Shown here piece by piece: positions 55,612 through 62,543 of a DNA stretch of 64,000 nt. The notes under the pieces are model-generated. The model saw only the letters and a list, made by a program, of their open reading frames with translations. It was not told the origin of the DNA and made no database searches. The position numbers and the translations under genes are program-made. The number at the start of each line of letters is the position of its first letter. The first letter of the stretch is position 1. The DNA comes from Prostheceraeus crozeri (Eukaryota > Platyhelminthes > Polycladida > Euryleptidae): positions 457,530 to 521,529 of the forward strand of contig CAJQUW010002006.1 in NCBI GenBank assembly GCA_907163375.1. The letters run 5' to 3'.

Positions 55612-56300
55612 GTTCTTATTCTCGCATGATTGTTATTCCTCAGGATGAATATGTACAATTGACTGCCATGCAGCAAGTAAAGCAACCTCTTGCAAATCAA
55701 ATGTATAGGAAAGAAATAGATTATCAGCAAAATGTTCACATCAAAGATCCACATCGTGCTGTATTATTACAATCGGCAACTGTTGAGCAATTGAAAAACT
55801 TGAAGAATAAGATGCGTGACTCTGTATCGACTGCTACACCTTTAGCATCTCGCGCACATGCCATATCTCTTTTCAATAGTATTGAGCCCCATCTCAATGT
55901 AAATGATAGAGGAGAAATCATTACAGATGAAAATAAAGTGATTGATGCTTCACGTTATGAAGACTTGATTCAGTATGCAACACGTAGAAAGCGCCGTCAG
56001 GGCTATGTTCCACCTGGTTGGTCATACTTTCTTAAACTATTGAAAAAGCATAACGTGCCAAAATTTGCTTTGAATAATGAGACATTGAAAGAACTTGATT
56101 CAACAGTGGCTACTACTCCAATGCTTCAGACGATGAAAATGCCAACAAATTGGTTTAAGGCGTCACCTGCTACATCCCCTCCCACACTCACTAAGCAAAC
56201 AAGAGGAAGAACTCGACGTAGGTCTACATCGCCACTAAAATTGGTAAAAGGAAAACGTAAAACAGCTCCTCCCAGGAAATACATGTTCTCAGACTATTAA
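55608..56300 (+). CDS. Polinton protein of unknown function
   Basis: A 230-residue protein overlapping the ATPase stop by four bases. The first half is helical (EQLKNLKNKMRDSVSTA). The middle has YEDLIQYATRRKRRQGYVPP followed by a short domain (GWSYFLKLLKKHNVPKFALN). The C-terminus is proline- and basic-rich (TRGRTRRRSTSPLKLVKGKR), nuclear-signal-like. Such proteins are common beside the ATPase in Polintons, but the function is unknown to me. A minor virion protein is possible. Confidence 0.65.
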   Translation: MSSYSRMIVIPQDEYVQLTAMQQVKQPLANQMYRKEIDYQQNVHIKDPHRAVLLQSATVEQLKNLKNKMRDSVSTATPLASRAHAISLFNSIEPHLNVNDRGEIITDENKVIDASRYEDLIQYATRRKRRQGYVPPGWSYFLKLLKKHNVPKFALNNETLKELDSTVATTPMLQTMKMPTNWFKASPATSPPTLTKQTRGRTRRRSTSPLKLVKGKRKTAPPRKYMFSDY

Positions 56301-56301
56301 T

Positions 56302-56517
56302 ATGAAGCAGATGTGTTGCTTGCCATGTAATGAGCCGCCAGAGGTGAATGTCGTTGTCACTTGCACTTGCTGCGCCAGCTCTCATAATGAAACCCCTAAG
56401 CAATGTGAACACGATCGCAAAACCGCTAAAGCTAAATGCTGCAGTTGTTGTAAATGTAGAAAGGCAAGAAAACAAAAAGATGAGAAGGAGGAAAAAGAGT
56501 CAGTCGTCATCGACTGA
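56302..56517 (+). CDS. Cys-rich small Polinton protein
   Basis: The frame starts one base after the previous stop, encodes 71 residues and is dominated by cysteine pairs (MKQMCCLPCNEPPEVNVVV, CTCCASS, CCSCCKCRKARK) before an acidic, Lys-rich tail. Its end overlaps the integrase start by 38 bases. The tight spacing argues that it is real. The Cys pattern suggests metal binding or palmitoylation, but no family is recognised. Confidence 0.5.
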   Translation: MKQMCCLPCNEPPEVNVVVTCTCCASSHNETPKQCEHDRKTAKAKCCSCCKCRKARKQKDEKEEKESVVID

Positions 56518-57568
56518 ACGTTTGAAGTCAATCTATTATGATGTAAAACATCCGGCAGGATTTGCATCTATCAAGAAATTATCAAAAGCGAGTGGTCTTC
56601 CACAATCACAAGTGAAACGATGGTTAAAGGGTCAGGCTACCTATACACTCCACAAACAAGCGAAAAAGAAGTACCGCACCCGCCATTATATTGTTCATGA
56701 CATCGACGAACAGTGGCAAGCAGATTTGTGCGATGTTGCCTCCATTTCAAAACATAACTCGGGTAATAATTTTATTTTAACCGTCATTGATATTTTCTCG
56801 CGTTATGCGTGGGCTCAACCTTTAAAAACTAAAGAAGGGAAAGGAGTAGCAAAAGCATTCCAAACAATTTTTCGAGAAGGTCGGATTCCAAAAAGAATTC
56901 AGAGTGATCAAGGAAAAGAGTTTGAAAATCAGCATGTGCGAAGATTATTTGAGAGGCATGACATTGAGTTGTTTAGTGTAAAGAGTGCTTATAAAGCTGC
57001 ACTCGTTGAACGCTTTAATCGCACATTAAAAAATCGCTTGTGGCGACATTTTACTGCCAACTTGACACAAAATTGGACAAAGGTTCTACAAGATACACTC
57101 CATGCCTACAATCACTCTATCCATCGTTCTATTGGACTCAGACCAGTAGATGTAAATGCTGACAATGTAGATAAAGTGCGCGAATCATTCCAACGTAAAC
57201 GCACTCATGTGAAAAGTGATGTGAAAATTGGTGATAAAGTTCGTATCTCAAAAGTGAAAAGTGTTTTTGCTAAAGGGTACCTTCCGAATTGGACAGAGGA
57301 GGTATTTACAGTATCAAGGATTAATCAAAAAGACTCTCCGACCACCTACAAGTTGAAAGATTATGATAATGAAGAAATTGAGGGTAGCTTTTACCGCGAT
57401 GAGATTGAGGTAGTCACTGAAAGTGAAACATATTTGGTAGAGAAAATCATTCGATGTAAAAAACGGCAAGGTGAAGAATGGTGTCTTGTTAAATGGAGTG
57501 GTTATCCTTCAAGTATGAACTCTTGGATGCGTCGTGCCGACATCTTTCATCTAAGTGATCGACAGTGA
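56480..57568 (+). CDS. Polinton integrase (rve) with C-terminal chromodomain
   Basis: The 362-residue product has an N-terminal helix-turn-helix-like region (ASIKKLSKASGLPQSQVKRW). The rve core follows, with catalytic residues in QWQADLCDV, IQSDQGKEF and ALVERFNRTL, and then an SH3-like region (IGDKVRISKVKSVFAKGYLP). A chromodomain ends it (YLVEKIIRCKKRQGEEWCLV, then KWSGYPSSMNSW). It inserts the element's DNA into the host, making 6-bp duplications in this family. The chromodomain may steer insertion to marked chromatin. Start 56480 is preferred because the frame upstream overlaps the Cys-rich gene and looks like its shadow. Confidence 0.95.
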   Translation: MRRRKKSQSSSTERLKSIYYDVKHPAGFASIKKLSKASGLPQSQVKRWLKGQATYTLHKQAKKKYRTRHYIVHDIDEQWQADLCDVASISKHNSGNNFILTVIDIFSRYAWAQPLKTKEGKGVAKAFQTIFREGRIPKRIQSDQGKEFENQHVRRLFERHDIELFSVKSAYKAALVERFNRTLKNRLWRHFTANLTQNWTKVLQDTLHAYNHSIHRSIGLRPVDVNADNVDKVRESFQRKRTHVKSDVKIGDKVRISKVKSVFAKGYLPNWTEEVFTVSRINQKDSPTTYKLKDYDNEEIEGSFYRDEIEVVTESETYLVEKIIRCKKRQGEEWCLVKWSGYPSSMNSWMRRADIFHLSDRQ

Positions 57569-57571
57569 TTC

Positions 57572-57579
57572 ATGCAAAG
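57572..57579 (+). promoter_or_regulatory. Octamer-like motif before the pX/pVI-like gene
   Basis: ATGCAAAG, ending 30 bp before the ATG at 57610. Confidence 0.4.
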
Positions 57580-57609
57580 TTGTAACTAATAATGTTTAGG
57601 GTTTGAGGT

Positions 57610-58065
57610 ATGAATCCAACTGCCTCATTTTATTCACGACCCTCCTATGTAAGTGGTGGAGGACAAATTTACATCGGCGCTCGCCGCCAACGTGGAGGTA
57701 GCATACTTGGTGCACTGAAATCTGTTGTAGCACCTCTCATATCCAATGTCGGTAGATCTTTAAAACGAAGTGTTTTAAGTAATGCCGTTGGCTTTGCTGG
57801 TGATGTTGCTAGTGATCTTTCCAGAGGTAGAAGTTTTAAGAGCAGTTTGTTGAATCGTGGGAAGGAACGCGGTTTAAAAACATTGAAGCAGACCTTTGCT
57901 GGTGTTACTCAAGGAAAGAAATCACCTAAACGAATGAATAAAGGAAGGAGGAAACATCGCGGAGCTGGTAAGGTGCGATCTTCAGTCAAAAGGCATTCAC
58001 GCAAACGTCGCAGAGGCTCTAATCATTCATCAGGCGCTAAACGACGACGCTGCTATAACTTCTAA
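57610..58065 (+). CDS. pX/pVI-like virion core protein
   Basis: A 151-residue protein with a Gly-rich start, a conserved-looking RQRGGSILGALKSVVAP segment, an amphipathic helix region (ISNVGRSLKRSVLSNAVG, then GDVASDLSRGRSFKSSLLNR), and an extremely basic tail (RKHRGAGKVRSSVKRHSRK). This matches the small basic protein placed just before the capsid gene in many Polintons, compared with adenovirus pX or pVI. RGGS is a plausible maturation cleavage site for the element's own protease. It may bind DNA in the capsid or disrupt membranes. Confidence 0.8.
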   Translation: MNPTASFYSRPSYVSGGGQIYIGARRQRGGSILGALKSVVAPLISNVGRSLKRSVLSNAVGFAGDVASDLSRGRSFKSSLLNRGKERGLKTLKQTFAGVTQGKKSPKRMNKGRRKHRGAGKVRSSVKRHSRKRRRGSNHSSGAKRRRCYNF

Positions 58066-58067
58066 TC

Positions 58068-59336
58068 ATGGAGTGTAAAACTTCCTGTTTTTGTTTGTTC
58101 GATCAACAAGCCATACAGACAGATATTCTTAGTTCAAGTATTGTAGATTATCATCCTCGAACAGCTGAGAATGCTGGCGGTAGTGATGACTACATAGATT
58201 TGAGTTATGCGATGCTTGATTTGAGGTTTAGAATTCAGCAAGCAGATGGAACTGCTATTGACGATGCACATAAAGTTGGACTGAACAATTTACCATTGAC
58301 TACATTACTTCGCGATGTTTCTCTAACGATTGGAGAGCAGCAGGTGGAAGGTGGTCAAAGCGATTATCCCTATAAATCATATTTCAATCATGTATCACAG
58401 TTTCATCCAGCAGCACAAAAAAGTCATATGGAAGCCATGGGATGGTACAGAGATGAAGCAGGAAAATTTGATGTTGAAACAAACAGTGGCTTTGTAAAGC
58501 GATCTGCTATGATTAAAGATATTAAAGTATGTCAGCTATATGGTCCGCTGAATTTAGACTTCTTTAGACAGTCAAAGTTTTTACTCTGTAATACCAGCAT
58601 GCGACTCAAGCTGACATTGAATAAGCCTGAATTTGCGCTGAATGCATTTGCTAAAGTTGACAATTTTAGAATTCATGTGGAAGATACTTTACATTCATAC
58701 TTTACACTTTACATTCGTCGAGTAGTACCGAATCCAAGTGTCATTAGAGGGCATGCTGAAGGCCTTAACCGCCAAAATGCCATTTACCCCGTTCAGCATA
58801 CAAAGCTTCTCACCTTTACAATTCCGAAAGATCAAAAGAGTTTCATGAAAGATGGCCTCTTTCCATCGGAAGCACCGAAGCTCCTCATGGTGGCAATGGC
58901 TGAAAATGATGCATTTAATGGTAATATAAAGAAGAATCCTTTCAATTTTAAACACAATCAGTTAAGTGAAATTGCTTTACGTGTAAATGGTGTGAGTCAT
59001 CCTGGTCCACCCTACAAACCAGATTTTGCTTCGGATCAATTTATGCGCAGTTATGTTGATTTTATGGATGTCTTTGGCTTTTACAATACGGATGACACCA
59101 ACGGACTGACTATGAAAGAGTTTAAGAGTGGATATACTATTTATGCATTTGATTTGACTGCTGACAGCGATATTAGTGCACCCTATCGTCAAGCGAACGT
59201 GCCTCATAATATTCGTTTGGATTTGACGTTCAAAAGAACACTACCTGAGACGATCAATGTATTAATTTATGCAGTCTTCGATTCAAATATTGAAATTACA
59301 AAGTATCGTGACGTGATTCTTCAGTATAATCGTTAA
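58068..59336 (+). CDS. Major capsid protein (double jelly-roll)
   Basis: The 422-residue product matches the Polinton hexon-like capsid protein. YIDLSYAMLDLRFRIQQADG comes first, then NNLPLTTLLRDVSLTIGEQQ and the SDYPYKSYFNHV segment, followed by a second sandwich-like half (YTLYIRRVVPNP-type strand, TFTIPKD, RLDLTFKRTLPETINVLIYA near the end). This layout is shared with proteins once annotated as uncharacterised F54H12.2-like in nematodes. It would form pseudo-hexameric capsomers. It starts two bases after the pX-like stop, and its stop overlaps the protease start (TAATG). Length is normal for the family. No separate penton gene was identified in the window. Confidence 0.92.
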   Translation: MECKTSCFCLFDQQAIQTDILSSSIVDYHPRTAENAGGSDDYIDLSYAMLDLRFRIQQADGTAIDDAHKVGLNNLPLTTLLRDVSLTIGEQQVEGGQSDYPYKSYFNHVSQFHPAAQKSHMEAMGWYRDEAGKFDVETNSGFVKRSAMIKDIKVCQLYGPLNLDFFRQSKFLLCNTSMRLKLTLNKPEFALNAFAKVDNFRIHVEDTLHSYFTLYIRRVVPNPSVIRGHAEGLNRQNAIYPVQHTKLLTFTIPKDQKSFMKDGLFPSEAPKLLMVAMAENDAFNGNIKKNPFNFKHNQLSEIALRVNGVSHPGPPYKPDFASDQFMRSYVDFMDVFGFYNTDDTNGLTMKEFKSGYTIYAFDLTADSDISAPYRQANVPHNIRLDLTFKRTLPETINVLIYAVFDSNIEITKYRDVILQYNR

Positions 59337-59797
59337 TGAGTTGGTTGACTGCTGACGATATTAAGACTAAAGTGCAGCGTAATGCAGACGAAGCGACGTT
59401 GAAATCTTTCGATAATGTCTATTCACTCGATACCTTACCACCTGCAGTAAATCACTATCCCATCTTTATTGTGCTAAACACTCATTCGCAGAATTTAGGC
59501 GGTGAGCATTGGAAAGCGATCTTTATTGGAGAAGACCGACGTGGTGAACTATTTGACTCTCTTGCTCAACCTCCAAATATACCAACACAGCAGTGGTTGA
59601 GAAAACATACGCGTCAATATCAGCGAAATGAACGCATACTACAACATCCACTTTCATCAACGTGTGGTGCTTTTGTACTGTACTTCATCTTAAAACGTTT
59701 ACATGTATCTCGATTTGTATCTATTATTCAAAAATTTTCATGTAATCCATCCTCTAATGAAAAAATGATTTGTAAGTTCTATCATGATTTGAAATAA
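59336..59797 (+). CDS. Adenovirus-type maturation cysteine protease
   Basis: The 153-residue frame begins with the TAATG overlap. Catalytic regions are visible in order: GGEHWKAIFI (His), GELFDSLAQPP (Asp), and SSTCGAFVLYFI (Cys, the nucleophile). This is the Ulp1/adenain-like fold used by Polintons to process virion proteins. The likely substrates here have GG-containing sites, namely the basic core-like protein and the pX-like protein. The stop codon overlaps an AATAAA signal. Confidence 0.92.
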   Translation: MSWLTADDIKTKVQRNADEATLKSFDNVYSLDTLPPAVNHYPIFIVLNTHSQNLGGEHWKAIFIGEDRRGELFDSLAQPPNIPTQQWLRKHTRQYQRNERILQHPLSSTCGAFVLYFILKRLHVSRFVSIIQKFSCNPSSNEKMICKFYHDLK

Positions 59798-59828
59798 AAA
59801 CATCATGTTGGAAAAATTGTTTTTTATT
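59793..59828. terminator. Convergent polyadenylation signals
   Basis: AATAAA at 59793-59798 on the plus strand overlaps the protease stop. AATAAA on the minus strand (59823-59828) overlaps the stop of the TBP-like gene. The two transcription units meet here with about 25 bp between signals. Confidence 0.6.
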
Positions 59829-60369
59829 TTACAATCCGCTGGGTACGTACATACTCAATGAGATAGTCTAGGATCACATTTGCTTGTACATGAGATTTTA
59901 GTCCAGTAATGATCACTTTACTATTATGAAAGATTGCCACATGCACAGGTAACCAACAACTAATGAGAGCTGCAGGAAAAAGTTCGGGTTCATAACACAA
60001 ATTGTAACTGCTAGTACGAATCTTCAAAAATGATAGACTGTCACTCAATTGAGTAAAGATCACCATATTGTCCACAGTCAGATTCGACATCACACACCTC
60101 TCCCTCTTCCATATCCGACGTAGTAGTCTTTGTAGCTCTAAGCGCATTGACTGCGCCGATGAATGAGAAAGGGCGCCGAGAATTTGTACAGTCCCATTTG
60201 GGAAGAGTTGAAGATTCCGTGAATTGTTCATCTTCACCACTAACATTTGAGGACGGCCCGGGTAATACTTGCTGCTTGGAAGGTGTTGGTGTAATGTTGT
60301 GAGATCGATTTTGGTGTAGAGTCTGAAGCGACGGAGAATGTTGACGATGGTGTAGCGATGGCGCTTCAT
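59824..60369 (-). CDS. TATA-binding-protein-like protein encoded by the Polinton
   Basis: From ATG 60369 the product is 181 residues, the size of a bare TBP core. Both TBP repeats can be followed. Repeat 1 has TIVNILRRFRLYTKIDLTTL, then SKYYPGRPQMLVVKM, LQLFPNGTVQILGA, SAQSMRLELQRLLRRI. Repeat 2 has NLTVDNMVIFTQL, YEPELFPAALISCW, VAIFHNSKVIITG, then a final helix (ANVILDYLIEYVR). YEPELFP is identical to the eukaryotic TBP segment. The DNA-contacting Asn in VNI and DNM, and Phe in LF, ELFP and IF segments, are visible. The upstream in-frame ATG (60513) would add residues that shadow the neighbouring gene, so 60369 is preferred. By family it should bend AT-rich promoter DNA and recruit transcription machinery. 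Confidence 0.85.
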   Translation of the reverse strand: MKRHRYTIVNILRRFRLYTKIDLTTLHQHLPSSKYYPGRPQMLVVKMNNSRNLQLFPNGTVQILGALSHSSAQSMRLELQRLLRRIWKRERCVMSNLTVDNMVIFTQLSDSLSFLKIRTSSYNLCYEPELFPAALISCWLPVHVAIFHNSKVIITGLKSHVQANVILDYLIEYVRTQRIVK

Positions 60370-60691
60370 GATGAAAGAATGAGTAAATTGAGCGATGTAC
60401 CTTCCTTTTATACTTTTCCCAACTACCTTGATGAAATGTGAAGTTAGTATGAAGTTGGGAATGATAGAGTTGAATTCGCCGATTGTTGACGCGCAGCCAG
60501 ATGCGATTTCCAATACGTGAATGTCTTTTCATATAGAAGTATTTCAAATCCTTCATGATATGATGTAGAGATTGAAAATGACGATAAGATAAAGCAAACT
60601 CTCTTCTCACATTTCCAGTTGAATCTTTGAAATAGACGTTTCGATCATGATCCGTTTCAATACGTTGTAGGGAATCTAATTTCCAACTCAT
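60041..60691 (-). CDS. PC4-like paralogue A
   Basis: The first 110 residues match paralogue B (60714-61070) throughout: WKLDSLQRIETDHDRNVYFK, then FALSYRHFQSLHHIMKDLKY, IWLRVNNRRIQLYHSQ, and SWEKYKRKVHRSIYSF. The block after the Gly-Asn turn (ALSYRHFQSLHHIM) resembles the single-strand-DNA-binding motif of transcription coactivator PC4 (GISLNPEQWSQLKEQI). The remaining 106 residues read over the TBP-like gene in another frame and are low-complexity (THQNRSHNITPTPSKQQ-type), so they may be overprinted or not made. An ATGCAAAT on the same strand lies 27 bp upstream. The PC4 assignment is tentative, the paralogy firm. Confidence 0.6.
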   Translation of the reverse strand: MSWKLDSLQRIETDHDRNVYFKDSTGNVRREFALSYRHFQSLHHIMKDLKYFYMKRHSRIGNRIWLRVNNRRIQLYHSQLHTNFTFHQGSWEKYKRKVHRSIYSFFHHEAPSLHHRQHSPSLQTLHQNRSHNITPTPSKQQVLPGPSSNVSGEDEQFTESSTLPKWDCTNSRRPFSFIGAVNALRATKTTTSDMEEGEVCDVESDCGQYGDLYSIE

Positions 60692-60713
60692 GGTGCGTGA
60701 TAGTCATGTCTGA

Positions 60714-61070
60714 TTAAGATTTGCATAGTAGGGCGATGAACTCACGACGAATAAATGTCATGATGGAACGATGTATGTATCTTCTATACTTCTCCCAATT
60801 GTATTTGCGAAATGAGAAACAGTTTGCGGAATGAGAATGGTAGATTTGAATTTCATTTCTGTAATGTTGAAGCCAAACTTGACCACCCAAGGAGATGAAT
60901 CTTAATGTTTCAAAATATCCCAAATCCCTCATGATATCATTGAGGTTGACAAATTGTCGCCATGTTAATGTAATACCTCTTGATGTATGACCATGAGAAT
61001 TTTTGAAGTGTACGTTTCCATCACGATCAACTCTGATATATTGTAGAGAGTCCAAAATCCAAGTCTTCAT
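60714..61070 (-). CDS. PC4-like paralogue B
   Basis: From MKTWILDSLQ (ATG 61070) the product is 118 residues. It aligns end to end with the first part of paralogue A: GNVHFKNSHGH, then GITLTWRQFVNLNDIMRDLG, YFETLRFISLGGQVWLQHY, EIQIYHS, and NWEKYRRYIHRSIMTFIRRE. GITLTWRQFVNLNDIM is the closer match of the two to the PC4 motif (G-I-S/T-L, aromatic, L-x-x-I). The start agrees with paralogue A. An ATG four codons upstream (61082) is less consistent. The two genes probably arose by tandem duplication inside the element. It faces the plus-strand gene at 61106 across about 35 bp, so they likely share a bidirectional promoter. Confidence 0.65.
   Translation of the reverse strand: MKTWILDSLQYIRVDRDGNVHFKNSHGHTSRGITLTWRQFVNLNDIMRDLGYFETLRFISLGGQVWLQHYRNEIQIYHSHSANCFSFRKYNWEKYRRYIHRSIMTFIRREFIALLCKS
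60719..60726 (-). promoter_or_regulatory. Octamer-like motif before PC4-like gene A
   Basis: ATGCAAAT on the minus strand, 27 bp upstream of the ATG at 60691. It lies in the last codons of paralogue B. Confidence 0.4.
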
Positions 61071-61076
61071 GATGTT

Positions 61077-61084
61077 ATGCAAAG
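61077..61084 (+). promoter_or_regulatory. Octamer-like motif in the divergent promoter
   Basis: ATGCAAAG, ending 21 bp before the ATG at 61106. It lies in the short gap between the minus-strand PC4-like gene and the plus-strand GEWEVG gene. Confidence 0.45.
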
Positions 61085-61105
61085 TCGCAGATCAGCAATA
61101 TAAAA

Positions 61106-62503
61106 ATGTCGTTTTATCATATTTTGCTTAGCAATGCGGCTACAAAGAGATTTGCTAGTAATCGAGCCGCACTCTTTTCTACTCCCATTGATCATGCACA
61201 ACAGCTGAATGGAAATTGGGAAGTGGGCGTCACTCAACTTGTTTATAGCAACTGTGTCTATACTTTTGATCATGAGGTGATGACTATTAATATGAGACGT
61301 ACAGCTGCTTACCAATGTGAAAAGGGCTGCCGAGTATACATTCCACAGTGGTCAAAGAAAGATCTCTTATCATGTAAAAAGTTTATATATGATTTCTTGA
61401 ATAAAGCGTGTAAACATGTTGTCCAATTTACTCCACACAATGATGATCATAAGTATGTACATCATGTAGTTGAGAAAGATTGGATTGTTGGTTTAAGTCC
61501 AAGTTTAAGAAATGATTTAGGTTACCTCGCTAGCGCCTTAACAAGCCATGATAATTTTAACGTTAATTACCACATAAGTGGTCATAAACAGTTAATATAT
61601 CGAGAGGAAGCTTATTATGTAGATCTTATTCCAAAAAATGAGAAGAAGTTGGTAAAGAAGATTGTGATTAAGCCAAGAAAGACAAATATGACTCCTGAAA
61701 CATTATTGAAGAAATTTAATTATCTCCTTCGAGTTGATGGTAAACAAGTGGCAACATTGACTTATATCAAATCATCTAATCATATTGCAATAAGTAAATT
61801 AAATGATGACGATCTAGTATTAGTTTGTTCAAAAGATTTTCATCAGTTCTTGCGACATCGTTCTGCAGCTGTTCATGGAAAATCTGATATGCAACATTTA
61901 CCATTGGAAAGGTCAAATCAATTTGATACAGAATGGAGCGTATCTTTATACAGAAAGTGTGTAGAGCCTTTTGGTGGTATCTTACATGAAACAAGAGTGT
62001 TGATGCCTCGCATCATTACTTCGGTTAAATTGGTTGTAGATTATTTAAATGAAGTGATTAATGAGCAACATATTTCATTTTCTGAAAAAGAAGGTACTTT
62101 GTCTCTCACTATAAGCGGAAAAGGTATTGAACTAATTATGGATAAGACTCTAATGGACATTTTGGGTTTTGATCAAAATATCTTTAAAAGTGGTACTGTA
62201 ACCAAAGCTAGCGCAGACATGTCGCTATCGCGTCGTATTAACTATTTTCAGATATATTCCAATATTGGTGAAGATGTACGTGTGGGAGATGTTGAAGCTC
62301 CATTGCTAGCAATGATACCATACCAGCCAAAAAGCTGCAGTATTTTATCTGAGCATACTTTCAAGAAAGTGCATTATACAAAGCTGAAATCAAACTACAT
62401 CCCACAAATTGATATTGCCATTTATGACGATGCTGGTGCGTTGATTCCTTTTCATAAAGATGCTGTGACAAGTATTACACTCCATTTCCGAATGAAGAGT
62501 TAA
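61106..62503 (+). CDS. GEWEVG-type Polinton structural protein 1
   Basis: The 465-residue protein starts MSFYHILLSNAATKRFASN and continues through QQLNGNWEVGVTQLVYSNC. This is the N-terminal signature of a protein found in many metazoan Polintons, whose consensus as I know it is P-L-x-L-x-GEWEVGL. It ends with the matching C-terminal signature (YDDAGALIPFHKDAVTSITL, then HFRM), preceded by VGDVEAPLLAMIPYQP. The long middle is specific to this copy. A capsid-associated or attachment-fibre-like role is usually guessed from context, and I have no direct evidence. An in-frame paralogue follows at 62544. Confidence 0.8.
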   Translation: MSFYHILLSNAATKRFASNRAALFSTPIDHAQQLNGNWEVGVTQLVYSNCVYTFDHEVMTINMRRTAAYQCEKGCRVYIPQWSKKDLLSCKKFIYDFLNKACKHVVQFTPHNDDHKYVHHVVEKDWIVGLSPSLRNDLGYLASALTSHDNFNVNYHISGHKQLIYREEAYYVDLIPKNEKKLVKKIVIKPRKTNMTPETLLKKFNYLLRVDGKQVATLTYIKSSNHIAISKLNDDDLVLVCSKDFHQFLRHRSAAVHGKSDMQHLPLERSNQFDTEWSVSLYRKCVEPFGGILHETRVLMPRIITSVKLVVDYLNEVINEQHISFSEKEGTLSLTISGKGIELIMDKTLMDILGFDQNIFKSGTVTKASADMSLSRRINYFQIYSNIGEDVRVGDVEAPLLAMIPYQPKSCSILSEHTFKKVHYTKLKSNYIPQIDIAIYDDAGALIPFHKDAVTSITLHFRMKS

Positions 62504-62510
62504 TGCAAAA
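62503..62510 (+). promoter_or_regulatory. Octamer-like motif before GEWEVG gene 2
   Basis: ATGCAAAA, overlapping the previous stop codon and ending 33 bp before the ATG at 62544. Confidence 0.4.
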
Positions 62511-62543
62511 GTATGCTAATATATTTTTTCCAATGTGAATAAT

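Noticed and set aside
56348-56479. Longer integrase N-terminus
   Set aside because: This stretch is the other-frame shadow of the Cys-rich gene. The integrase homology begins after Met at 56480.
60370-60513. 48-residue N-terminal extension of the TBP-like protein
   Set aside because: It overlaps PC4-like gene A in another frame, and TBP similarity begins right after Met at 60369.
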